Assembly: GCF_000407185.1 (NCBI RefSeq)
Contig: NZ_KE136481.1
Location: 1,774,136 to 1,838,135 of the forward strand
Direction of reading: 5' to 3'
DNA length: 64,000 nt
Source of the DNA: Enterococcus malodoratus ATCC 43197
GTDB taxonomy: Bacteria; Bacillota; Bacilli; Lactobacillales; Enterococcaceae
Shown: one piece after another, positions 18,042 to 26,016 of the stretch
Position numbering within the stretch: the first letter of the stretch is position 1
Layout of the letters: each line of letters starts with the position of its first letter
Program-made: the position numbers and the translations under genes
Notes under the pieces: generated by a model
Databases searched by the model: none
What the model was told of the DNA's origin: nothing
What the model saw: only the letters and a program-made list of their open reading frames with translations

Positions 18042-18875
18042 CTATTCTAACCGCCCTTCTTGATATTTTCTTGACTGTTTCATAATATCCTTAAATGTCT
18101 CAACAATCGTTTCACGATAATTCTCATCTTTCACTAAATCGGCAACGTTTGCCAAGACTGTCTCCTCACGAGAGGTATCCAAAACAGCTTTTTTCGTTTG
18201 CGCTTTATAAGCTGTGACTTCACTAACCGCCGACATTCGTTTTTCTAACAATGCAATTATTTCACGATCGATGTGATCGATTTTTTCCCGCGCTTGAGTC
18301 AGTGCATCTTTGTCCGATTCCTCTTCAATCGTTTTGATGATCTGAGCGGGATTTCCACCTACTACGACATTCGCTGGAAAAGATTTCGTCACCACTGCAC
18401 CAGCAGCAACGACCACATTATCACCTAGTGTTACACCGGGAATCACTACCGAAGACCCGCCAATCCAGACATTGTTGCCGATCGTGATCGGTTTGCCCAA
18501 CTCTTGTCCGCTGTTCCGCTTTCCTGGCTCTAATGGATGGCTTGCTGTATATAGTTGGACATTCGGCCCAAACAAACAATTATCTCCAATGGTAATTGGA
18601 CAAATGTCCAAAAAGACATTGTGGAAATTACAATAGAAATTTTCTCCTACAAAAATATTATAGCCATAATCAAAAGAGATCGTCGGCTCTACATATACCC
18701 GATTTTTAGTCCTGCCAAACGTTTGCTTTACAAGCTCTTCCCGTTTTTTCTTATCAGTCTCTTGGTTAATCCCGCGCAATTTAATACGAGCGTCTTTTCG
18801 ATCTGCCACTAATTCAGGGTCGCCGGAGAAATATAATTTTCCGGCGATCATTTTTTCCTTCTCCGTTAATTCCAC
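18042..18875 (-). CDS. Fusion of sugar O-acetyltransferase and chorismate mutase
   Basis: A 277-residue two-domain protein. Residues 1-185 are a maltose/galactoside O-acetyltransferase: N-terminal Mac domain, then a left-handed beta-helix with the catalytic histidine in YTASHPLE and hexapeptide repeats through GGNPAQIIK. Residues 195-275 are an AroQ-type chorismate mutase: the equivalents of E. coli Arg11 (AREKID), Arg28 (LEKRM), Lys39 (AYKAQ), Arg51-Glu52 (TSREE) and Gln88 (RKYQ) are all retained, so it should be active. The start is GTG with AGGAGG 7 bases upstream. The fusion is continuous in frame. It lies directly upstream of niaR. Confidence 0.88.
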   Translation of the reverse strand: MELTEKEKMIAGKLYFSGDPELVADRKDARIKLRGINQETDKKKREELVKQTFGRTKNRVYVEPTISFDYGYNIFVGENFYCNFHNVFLDICPITIGDNCLFGPNVQLYTASHPLEPGKRNSGQELGKPITIGNNVWIGGSSVVIPGVTLGDNVVVAAGAVVTKSFPANVVVGGNPAQIIKTIEEESDKDALTQAREKIDHIDREIIALLEKRMSAVSEVTAYKAQTKKAVLDTSREETVLANVADLVKDENYRETIVETFKDIMKQSRKYQEGRLE

Positions 18876-18987
18876 ACATTTTCCTCCTAATATCTATTAA
18901 AAACATTCATTCTTTTTTTGAGTTGCATCCTATTCAACAAACTAGAATAACCAATTTCCCACCTAACTCTGCCAGCCAACGAACAGT

Positions 18988-19686
18988 TTACACTTTTTCA
19001 AAGACCGTTGTTCCATTCGTTTGGACAAAACTATACTCCCCGGTTAGTTGGATCGGTGTTTGATTGATCACTAATACATTCGTGTCTCTGCTTTTTTCAT
19101 AAATTAAATCACAAAATGGGTGAACTTGGAAGCTTGTGCCCACGATCACTACAAGTTCCGCGTTTCTAACAGCCGCAATCGCCTGTTGAATCACAGCCTC
19201 TTCAAATCCCTCACCATACAAAACAATGTTTGGTCGGATTTGTCCCCCGCAATCTTCATGCTGATCACTTTGTAAATACTCCGACCAATCCACTGATTGA
19301 TGGCACTTGCGACAATAGCAATCATAAAGCGAGCCATGGAAATTCACTAAGTGCTGACTTCCAGCCGCCGCGTGCAGTCCATCAATATTTTGCGAAACTA
19401 CCCAGACATCTTTTGTTTTTTCCATCTGAGCCATTGCCTGATGAATAATATTTGGTCGAGCTTTCTCGTGATATAAGTGTTTGACAAATTGGTAAAATTT
19501 CTCTGGTTCGTGAATCAAGCATTCATTACTCAACAAATACTCGGGCGCTTCCAGCCCATGATAAACACCTTGTAACGAACGATAATCCGGCACTCCAGAA
19601 GGCGTCGAGACACCTGCTCCCGTCAAAAATGTGATTTTTTTACTTTGCTGAATCATTTTTACCGCTTGATCGATTGTGATTTCCAT
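18988..19686 (-). CDS. cobB: Sirtuin family NAD-dependent protein deacylase
   Basis: A 232-residue Sir2 enzyme that removes acyl groups from lysines with NAD+ as cosubstrate. TGAGVSTPSGVPDYRS, SQNIDGLH and the catalytic histidine in VNFHGS are visible. The zinc site has a normal CRKC pair, but the second pair is HEDC instead of CxxC, so one ligand may be histidine. The ATG at 19686 is preferred over an in-frame GTG three codons earlier. The gene is separate, 112 bases upstream of the acetyltransferase fusion gene. Substrate is unknown. Confidence 0.9.
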   Translation of the reverse strand: MEITIDQAVKMIQQSKKITFLTGAGVSTPSGVPDYRSLQGVYHGLEAPEYLLSNECLIHEPEKFYQFVKHLYHEKARPNIIHQAMAQMEKTKDVWVVSQNIDGLHAAAGSQHLVNFHGSLYDCYCRKCHQSVDWSEYLQSDQHEDCGGQIRPNIVLYGEGFEEAVIQQAIAAVRNAELVVIVGTSFQVHPFCDLIYEKSRDTNVLVINQTPIQLTGEYSFVQTNGTTVFEKV

Positions 19687-19731
19687 TTCTGTCACCTCAA
19701 GGATTAGTATAGTATAAATGCGCGGTAAAAT

Positions 19732-19772
19732 AAAAATAGTTCCCCAGTCAAACGACTTAGGGAACTATTTTT
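19732..19772 (-). terminator. Terminator of the PTS/transketolase operon
   Basis: AAAAATAGTTCCC, a 15-base loop, GGGAACTATTTTT on the minus strand, overlapping the stop of the last gene. Confidence 0.82.
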
Positions 19773-20721
19773 ATCTACTTTTTAACTGTTCTAAAATTTT
19801 TTCGGTGGTTAGGCCAAACGCCGTTTGTAGAAAATCAGGTGTCCCAACTTGACCGAAGCGTTCGTTGACACCGATTCGTGTCAACGGTATCGCCAATCCA
19901 TTATCCGCTAGAACCTCGGCTACAGCGCTGCCTAAACCGCCCGTAATCGAATGATTTTCAATCGTAATAACGGCTTTCTTTCCAATAAAACGTTCCAGCA
20001 GCAACTCTTTGTCCAGAGGTTTAATAGTAAACATATCGATCACATCCATTGAATTGCCTTCAGCCTCTAGCTTTTCCGCAACCTCTAATGCCTCGGAGAC
20101 AAGCTGTCCGGCAGCCACTATCAAGTAATCTTGCCCTTCACACAGCAGATTTCCTTTACCAATTTCAAAAGCTGAGCCCGGTGCATAAACATTTTTTACA
20201 CCCTTTCGATTACCGCGAACATAGTGTACCCCTTTTAATTTCGCAAATTCTTTGATAATCCAATCCATCTGTATCTCGTCTGCCGCATCACAGATTACTA
20301 CCTCTGGAATCGAACGCAGCAACGCGATATCTTCCCAAGTAGTATGCGTCCCGCCGTTATGCCCAGCCGCAAAACCGGGATCAGAACCAAAGATATTGAG
20401 GGTATTCTCCCCGTAAGCTCCGGAAAGATAAATCTGATCTAACACCCGCCGTGTCGCAAATGGACCAAAAGTATGAATGAAAGGTGTGTAACCAGTCAAG
20501 CTCAGGCCAGCGGCTACACCAACCATGTTCGCTTCCGCAATCCCTACATTGATAAAACGGTCTGGTGTATTTTCCGCAATATCTGTCCATTTACTTGCAC
20601 CGCCAAGATCTGCATCTAGAGCGACAACTTTTGGATCATTTGCCATCACATCTTTCAGTGCATCAACCACGGTCGCTCGTAATTCTTTTCCGATTTCATG
20701 ATTATCTGCCAAGGTAAACAT
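19771..20721 (-). CDS. Transketolase, C-terminal subunit
   Basis: A 316-residue protein covering the pyrimidine-binding and C-terminal domains of a split transketolase, which transfers two-carbon ketol units with thiamine pyrophosphate. Motifs include VALDADLGGASK, FINVGIAEANMVGVAAGL with the TPP-activating glutamate, and a C-terminal domain with TIENHSITGGLG. The ATG at 20721 lies 1 base after the stop of the N-terminal subunit gene. It needs that partner, which carries an in-frame stop here, so its function is probably lost unless another copy supplies the N half. Last gene of the operon. Confidence 0.92.
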   Translation of the reverse strand: MFTLADNHEIGKELRATVVDALKDVMANDPKVVALDADLGGASKWTDIAENTPDRFINVGIAEANMVGVAAGLSLTGYTPFIHTFGPFATRRVLDQIYLSGAYGENTLNIFGSDPGFAAGHNGGTHTTWEDIALLRSIPEVVICDAADEIQMDWIIKEFAKLKGVHYVRGNRKGVKNVYAPGSAFEIGKGNLLCEGQDYLIVAAGQLVSEALEVAEKLEAEGNSMDVIDMFTIKPLDKELLLERFIGKKAVITIENHSITGGLGSAVAEVLADNGLAIPLTRIGVNERFGQVGTPDFLQTAFGLTTEKILEQLKSR

Positions 20722-20722
20722 G

Positions 20723-21565
20723 TTACGCACGCCCCTTTCTTAGTTCCTCTAGGGCTTGGTTTGTAGCGATTTGAACAGCTTCACTAGCAAACTTCACTGA
20801 ATGATTGGCGTCCATCTCCTCAAAGAATTTTACACCCTGTCCTTTGATGGTATCTAAAACAATGCAAACAGCCTGATCTTCAATTTTTTTGCAATCTTCG
20901 ATGGCTTGATCGATGGCGATAAGATCGTCACCCTTAACTTTATGTGTGACAAACCCGAAAGCCCGCATTTTCTCTTCAATATCAAAAGGATTTAAAATAT
21001 CTTGTGTCGTTCCATCTAATTGTTTTTTATTTTCGTCAATAATCACGATACAGCGGTTCAACTTAAAGTGGGCGAGATACTGAAAAGCTTCCCAGCACTG
21101 TCCTTCATTCAATTCCCCATCGCCGACGATCAAATAAACGTAATTCTCACTGCCCTGCATGTTCAAACCGGTTGCGATACCGGCTGCCAACGATGTTCCT
21201 TGTCCTAAAGAACCCGTGGTGGCGTCAACACCCGGCGTTTTTATGCGATCCGGATGTGAAGGCAAGTTTGTGCCGCCTTCATTCAAAGTCCACAACCATT
21301 CTTCATCAAAGAAGCCTACCGCTGACAATGCGCTGTATAACGCGGGGCCTGCATGCCCTTTTGATAATACTAAGCGATCTCGCTTTTACCATTGCGGATT
21401 CTTTGGATCATAAATCATTTGTTTGCCATACAGCACCGCCAGCAAATCCGCGATAGAAAGCGAGCCGCCAATATGTCCCGAACCAACTTTGCGAATTGCT
21501 TCAATACTGTTGATACGAATTTTTGCCGCTAGATTTTCTAACTCTGCTATTAACTCTCTATCCAT
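20723..21565 (-). pseudogene. Transketolase, N-terminal subunit, interrupted by an in-frame TAA
   Basis: The frame from the ATG at 21565 (GAGGAG upstream) begins MDRELIAELENLAAKIR and runs to KNPQW, then reads TAA at 21388-21386, then continues in the same frame with KRDRLVLSKGHAGPALY to its natural stop at 20723. The full length, 281 codons including both stops, fits the family (TPP-binding GDGELNEGQCWEAF is intact). Homologues have a sense codon after the tryptophan in the NPxWxxRDR motif, so one base change created the stop. The remaining frame of 201 codons from 21328 lacks the substrate-binding N-terminus. Confidence 0.88.
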
Positions 21566-21580
21566 TTTGTTTTTCTCCTC

Positions 21581-22945
21581 TTATTCTGAGACAGCCTTTG
21601 ATTTTTTGTTTTTTCCTAATACGGTCAAGCCAACCAGTACTGCTAACACAGCAACGATCCCTGAAATAACTGCGATCTGTCCGCCAGCATTCGCTAAGTT
21701 TCCTAAGAAGATGCCGACAACCCCATAGTCAGTATCCGAGAAGGTCGATCCTTGGAACCCTAAATCACCCATGACAGGCATTAAAAGAATCGGCATAAAG
21801 CTGATAATTACCCCATGAACAAAGGAACCAACCACCGCACCGCGTAATCCACCAGTCGCATTTCCATAAACTCCGGCGGTTGCGCCGCAGAAGAAATGAG
21901 GGACCACGCCAGGGATGATAACTGTCGTACCCGTAAGCACCATAATCACCAGACTTACAATCCCGCCGACAAAGCTTGTAAGGAAACCAATCAATACCGC
22001 ATTCGGCGCATATGGAAACACGATTGGGCAGTCCAAGGCAGGAACTGAATTCGGGACCAGCTTCTCTGAAATCCCTTTGAAGGCTGGGACGATTTCCGCC
22101 AAGATCAAACGAACCCCAGCTAGGATAACGAATACTCCGGCCGCAAATGATCCAGCCTGCTGCAAGGAGTAAATAATATAGTTTGTTCCGTCACTCAAAT
22201 TGGTTGAAACATAAGAATTCCCTGCAAATAGAGCAACGACTACATAAACGATCGCCATCGTAATCGTGATACTTACAGTTGAGTCACGTAAAAATGACAA
22301 GCCTTTCGGGAAATTAATATCTTCGGTCGATTTTTCTTTATTACCAACATATTTTCCGATCAGCCCACTCAAGGCATAACCAAAGTTCCCCGTATGACCC
22401 AAAGCGACGGTATCATTTTTAGTAATCTGCTTCGTAAAGGGCTGAGCAACTGCCGGGAAGATCGTATTGGCGATTCCTAATGCCAATCCGCCGAAAAGGA
22501 CCAAAGGAACGGATCCCATTTTTGTTACGCTCAAAATTACACCGATCATACAAGACATATACAACGTTGCGTGTCCTGTTAAATAGATATATTTAAAGCG
22601 TGTGAAGCGAGCGATCAAAATATTAAAAGCCATTCCGACTAACATAATAAGTGCTGTATAGGTACCATATTTCGTTAACGCTAGTGCAACGATCGCTTCG
22701 TTATTCGGTACGACACCTTGCATATTGAAGGCTGCTTGGAACATCTCGCCAAAGGGTGCCAATGCCCCTTCGACTACACCAGCCCCAGCGGTCACAACTA
22801 AGAAACCGACAAACGTTTTAATTCCGCCCTTAACGATTGACGCGGTATCCTTCTTCTGCAAAAGATTTCCTAAAATAGCAATCAGTGCTACTAATAGTGC
22901 TGGTGTACTTGCGATATCGATTAATATGTCTAAAATCCCATTCAT
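21581..22945 (-). CDS. PTS system IIC component, ascorbate (UlaA/SgaT) family
   Basis: A 454-residue permease with about 11 membrane segments of the ascorbate-type EIIC family, which imports and phosphorylates its sugar together with EIIB and EIIA. GHTGNFGYALSGLIGKYVG and GVVPHFFCGATAGVYGNATG are typical segments. It lies between the EIIB gene and the transketolase pair. Family members transport L-ascorbate, but neighbouring ascorbate-degrading enzymes are missing, so the sugar may differ; the transketolase genes suggest a product entering the pentose phosphate pathway. AGGAGG precedes the start. Confidence 0.9.
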   Translation of the reverse strand: MNGILDILIDIASTPALLVALIAILGNLLQKKDTASIVKGGIKTFVGFLVVTAGAGVVEGALAPFGEMFQAAFNMQGVVPNNEAIVALALTKYGTYTALIMLVGMAFNILIARFTRFKYIYLTGHATLYMSCMIGVILSVTKMGSVPLVLFGGLALGIANTIFPAVAQPFTKQITKNDTVALGHTGNFGYALSGLIGKYVGNKEKSTEDINFPKGLSFLRDSTVSITITMAIVYVVVALFAGNSYVSTNLSDGTNYIIYSLQQAGSFAAGVFVILAGVRLILAEIVPAFKGISEKLVPNSVPALDCPIVFPYAPNAVLIGFLTSFVGGIVSLVIMVLTGTTVIIPGVVPHFFCGATAGVYGNATGGLRGAVVGSFVHGVIISFMPILLMPVMGDLGFQGSTFSDTDYGVVGIFLGNLANAGGQIAVISGIVAVLAVLVGLTVLGKNKKSKAVSE

Positions 22946-23035
22946 TTGTATTCCTCCTGTTTCCTTTTAAAGTACTCATTTTCAAAAAAGAAAATTGACT
23001 GCTCGTCACATCACCTGTAGTATCATTCCGTTTAA

Positions 23036-23320
23036 TTAGAGCAAGCCTTTTTCTTCGCAAACGGCCTGTACCTTGGTTTTTAATTCATCCAGATCAATGA
23101 TGCTGTCTAACACGACAACTTCTCCTAAATGCTGCGCACTGTCTGCTAGATCGGTCCCTACAAAAAAGACATCTGCAAGGTCTGGCGTCGCGCTTCCCAT
23201 ATCGTAATGAGCAACTTCGACATCAGTGACACCCAACTCTTGTAAAACGCTATTGATGTTCATTTCTACCATAAAACTTGATCCTAATCCTGATCCGCAC
23301 ACTGCTGCAAATTTCATCAT
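23036..23320 (-). CDS. PTS system IIB component, ascorbate/lactose type
   Basis: A 94-residue cytosolic phosphocarrier. The active-site cysteine is in the N-terminal P-loop VCGSGLGSSFMVEMN, followed by a Rossmann-like fold. It receives phosphate from an EIIA and passes it to the sugar at the EIIC. Its ATG overlaps the stop of the regulator gene (ATGA), so the two are translationally coupled; a second ATG directly follows and could also be used. Confidence 0.93.
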   Translation of the reverse strand: MMKFAAVCGSGLGSSFMVEMNINSVLQELGVTDVEVAHYDMGSATPDLADVFFVGTDLADSAQHLGEVVVLDSIIDLDELKTKVQAVCEEKGLL

Positions 23321-25347
23321 TTATTCTCTCCTCTAGTTAAAATAGTTGTGATTTCTTCTTTAGTTGTTGCCGCTAATAGATCATCCAAATTTTCTTTATT
23401 GGATAATAATTTTGTCAGGCTGGATAGCGCTCGTAAATGCGCCTCGTTATCAACCGCAGCTAAGCAAACGAATAATTGAACCGCATGCTTTTCATCATCC
23501 AGTAATAAGACTGGGTTTTCTACTTTTAATAGCGACATTCCTAATGCCTTTACCCCATCTTCTGGCCGGGCATGCGGCAAAGCGATGCCTTTACCGATAT
23601 GGATAAAAGGCCCATATTGTTTTACTTTTTCGATCATAGCATCTGCATATCGATCTTCGATTTTTCGGCTGGCCACTAGTGGCTTGGCAGCCGTACGAAT
23701 CGCCGTTTCCCAATCAGCGACCTCATCGCAGATTTGGATCATTTCCGGGGTAATAAGTTCTGTTAGCATTGGACGATTGTCCTCCTTCTGCTCAATTAGT
23801 CGATTCATTTTCTTGTTCAACACTTTATATAGTTTTTCCTTGGTTACTCCACTTTTCAACTCGATATGAGGGCTCAATGCTTTGAGAATTTCTTCGGCAC
23901 TGGGCATGGAAAAACCGGGGACAAGCAATTCTTCCTGGACTTGATTGATCAATTGATTTTTTTCTAATTGCGACATCAACGGTTTGACGAGATAGACTCG
24001 TTTTTTACTCTCCAAAGGGATAGTCGAAAAAACAACATCGTAATTTTCTTCCGAAACATTTTGCAATTGATCCACGGAACTGGCTTCTTGAAAACGAATC
24101 GTCGAGAACATTTTTTTCAGTTCAGTCTGTAAAATCAACGATGAGCTGATTCCGCTGGGACAGACGATCAACGCTCGTACATCTTTATCTGCGGCTTCCG
24201 CCTTTTGATTCGTGATCGCTCCGCCAAAGAGGATCGAAAAGAAGCCGACTTCTTCGATAGGAATCTTCCGCCCGACAACTTTTTCCAATGGATACAGTGC
24301 TTCTTTAGTGAAATCGAAAATTTCCGGATAATCCATTTGAATATTTTCGATCAAAACATTCGGCAGGTAAAAGCCAAAACGAATTCGAAAATAGGCCGGG
24401 ACAAGATGATAAAACAAGTTCATCAGCAATTCGCGAAAATTGGAGAATTGAATCGCGGAGTAATTTTCCATTCGATGAATGATTTCAGCGGAACAGCTCA
24501 GCAGAAAATCTAATTGCAGATCCCGAATCTCGCCTTGCACGATCGTCATCAATGCGATCGTCATGTAACCCACTTCATACGGATTCCTTTCATTGAAAAC
24601 CTCTTGAAGGAACAGCTCGCTGGCCTGGTAGGCTGTCAGTGATTCCAAAACGGTCATTTCAGACAAATTTTTCAACTGGGTTTCTTTGATCCGCTTGTAA
24701 GATAAACCAATCAATAAGCTGACCTCATCGATTCGGCTCGGTACGATTGTTAGTCCCAAGACACTGGTTTGTTCTTGGATGCCATCACGAACCCGCGCGT
24801 ATAAAGTCAGATCATAGTGATTCAACCAATTAAACAAACTAAACTTTCCAGTCGTGTCTTGTAAAAGCTGTGCGACAAAATTTTGAGCAACGCGCCGAAT
24901 CTCCAACTCCGCTCCATTCAGGAAAAAGCCTTGCTTTCTGGAATAAACCAGTTCAATCTGTTGCGTAGCCAGATAGCTGCGCAGTTTTTTCACGTCGGCG
25001 ATCGCTGTCCCTTTTGAGATTTCCAAAAAATCTTGAAAATGAAACAGTGACAATTCTTCGAAAGTGGAATAGCTCAACAAGTAAATCAACGCTTGCCGCT
25101 GCTCCTCGGAGTAAACAAAGTAATCTCGTGTTTCATTTACGAGCTTTCGCGTCCATTGTTCAGTCGCTATCGGTGCGATGAACACGCGCTGCTCTTCTGT
25201 GCCAGCAATTGTCTCAACGGTCAAATCTAACTCTGCTAATTGAGTCGCGAGCTCATTGGCAGACAAACCCGTTTGTTGAATTGCTTCTTTTAATGTTACG
25301 TAACAATTAAAATTGTTGGATAGGAGATAGCTCATCTTGTAATTCAC
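23317..25347 (-). CDS. BglG/MtlR-type transcriptional regulator with PRDs and fused EIIB/EIIA domains
   Basis: A 676-residue PTS-controlled activator. N-terminal helix-turn-helix regions (about 1-150), two PRDs (about 180-285 and 290-395) with regulatory histidines, an EIIB-like domain near 405-480 with LIVCPSGISSS, and a C-terminal EIIA domain (about 525-670) with the phosphorylatable histidine in GIALPHARPEDGV. Such proteins sense sugar through PTS phosphorylation and activate their operon. The EIIA domain may also serve the EIIB/EIIC, because no separate EIIA gene is present. The start is GTG close after GGTGAGGAG. First gene of the operon. Confidence 0.88.
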   Translation of the reverse strand: MNYKMSYLLSNNFNCYVTLKEAIQQTGLSANELATQLAELDLTVETIAGTEEQRVFIAPIATEQWTRKLVNETRDYFVYSEEQRQALIYLLSYSTFEELSLFHFQDFLEISKGTAIADVKKLRSYLATQQIELVYSRKQGFFLNGAELEIRRVAQNFVAQLLQDTTGKFSLFNWLNHYDLTLYARVRDGIQEQTSVLGLTIVPSRIDEVSLLIGLSYKRIKETQLKNLSEMTVLESLTAYQASELFLQEVFNERNPYEVGYMTIALMTIVQGEIRDLQLDFLLSCSAEIIHRMENYSAIQFSNFRELLMNLFYHLVPAYFRIRFGFYLPNVLIENIQMDYPEIFDFTKEALYPLEKVVGRKIPIEEVGFFSILFGGAITNQKAEAADKDVRALIVCPSGISSSLILQTELKKMFSTIRFQEASSVDQLQNVSEENYDVVFSTIPLESKKRVYLVKPLMSQLEKNQLINQVQEELLVPGFSMPSAEEILKALSPHIELKSGVTKEKLYKVLNKKMNRLIEQKEDNRPMLTELITPEMIQICDEVADWETAIRTAAKPLVASRKIEDRYADAMIEKVKQYGPFIHIGKGIALPHARPEDGVKALGMSLLKVENPVLLLDDEKHAVQLFVCLAAVDNEAHLRALSSLTKLLSNKENLDDLLAATTKEEITTILTRGENK

Positions 25348-25651
25348 TTTCTCCTCACCTCCTGACTAAAGTATAGGGTGTAACCGTTTTATTATCGATC
25401 ATTCTTCAGTACAATTTACGTTTGAAAAATTCTTTTGATTGTACCGAAGCACTTTTTTGTTTATTTATGTAATACTTAATCGTATCATTGAGCCTTCAAT
25501 TTTTCAGTTGAATTCTTTTAGTCAAAATGAAAAGAAAGTGGTTTTTCTCAAAGAAAGAGCTTTTTTTTCATTTTTTTGTCTTTTTGAACAATCAAATCTA
25601 TGCAGATTAAAAATTTCACCCATTATTTTTGTTCGTTCCAAATGATTTCCA

Positions 25652-25680
25652 TTGACTTTTTCATTTGTAGGCTTTAGACT
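25652..25680 (+). promoter_or_regulatory. Promoter of the lysine-riboswitch transcript
   Basis: TTGACT (25652-25657), 17 bases, TAGACT (25675-25680). The stretch between the regulator start (25348) and this promoter is AT-rich; apart from a possible regulator -10 (TATACT on the minus strand, 25375-25370) I see nothing in it. Confidence 0.7.
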
Positions 25681-25683
25681 GTG

Positions 25684-25887
25684 AAACATAATAACTGAAT
25701 ACGAGATGCCTCAAATCAATGAGGTAGAGGTCGCGAACCTTATTAACCCTATGGAGTGCAGAGACACGATGAAATAGGTCTAGGAAGTTTCGCCGAAATG
25801 TACAGAATTCTCTTTATTTTGTATGTTGGGACGCAAGCAAATAACTTGCGGACTGTCTTAGCAGTGATGCTAAGTTGCGCTATGTTT
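25684..25887 (+). ncRNA. Lysine riboswitch (L box)
   Basis: P1 pairs AAACATA (25684-25690) with TATGTTT (25881-25887). Inside are the L-box hallmarks GAGGTAGAGGTCGCGA, GCCGAAATG, a hairpin CGCAAG/CTTGCG, the GGACTGTC motif and a TTAGCA/TGCTAA hairpin, in the order expected of the class. A terminator follows before the transporter gene, so lysine should switch the transporter off. The control points to lysine as substrate. Confidence 0.85.
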
Positions 25888-25919
25888 TTGTGAGAGGGAA
25901 CACCATCTTCTTATTATCT

Positions 25920-25955
25920 GCAAGCGGCCTTATACACAAATCGGCGGCTTTTTTT
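25920..25955 (+). terminator. Expression-platform terminator of the lysine riboswitch
   Basis: AAGCGGCC and GGCGGCTT with one internal mismatch form a stem followed by T7, 62 bases before the transporter start. Confidence 0.7.
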
Positions 25956-26016
25956 GTTGCAGATTTTTCAAAAACACCCCTTACCCAATCTCGTCATTTC
26001 AAGAAAGGGAGAAATT

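Noticed and set aside
20723-21328. 201-codon frame as a short but functional transketolase subunit
   Set aside because: It begins at an internal TTG and lacks the conserved N-terminal 79 codons, which are present in frame upstream of the stop.
25439-25645. 68-codon frame between the PTS regulator and the lysine riboswitch
   Set aside because: Phenylalanine-rich low-complexity translation of AT-rich DNA, no binding site and a weak start.
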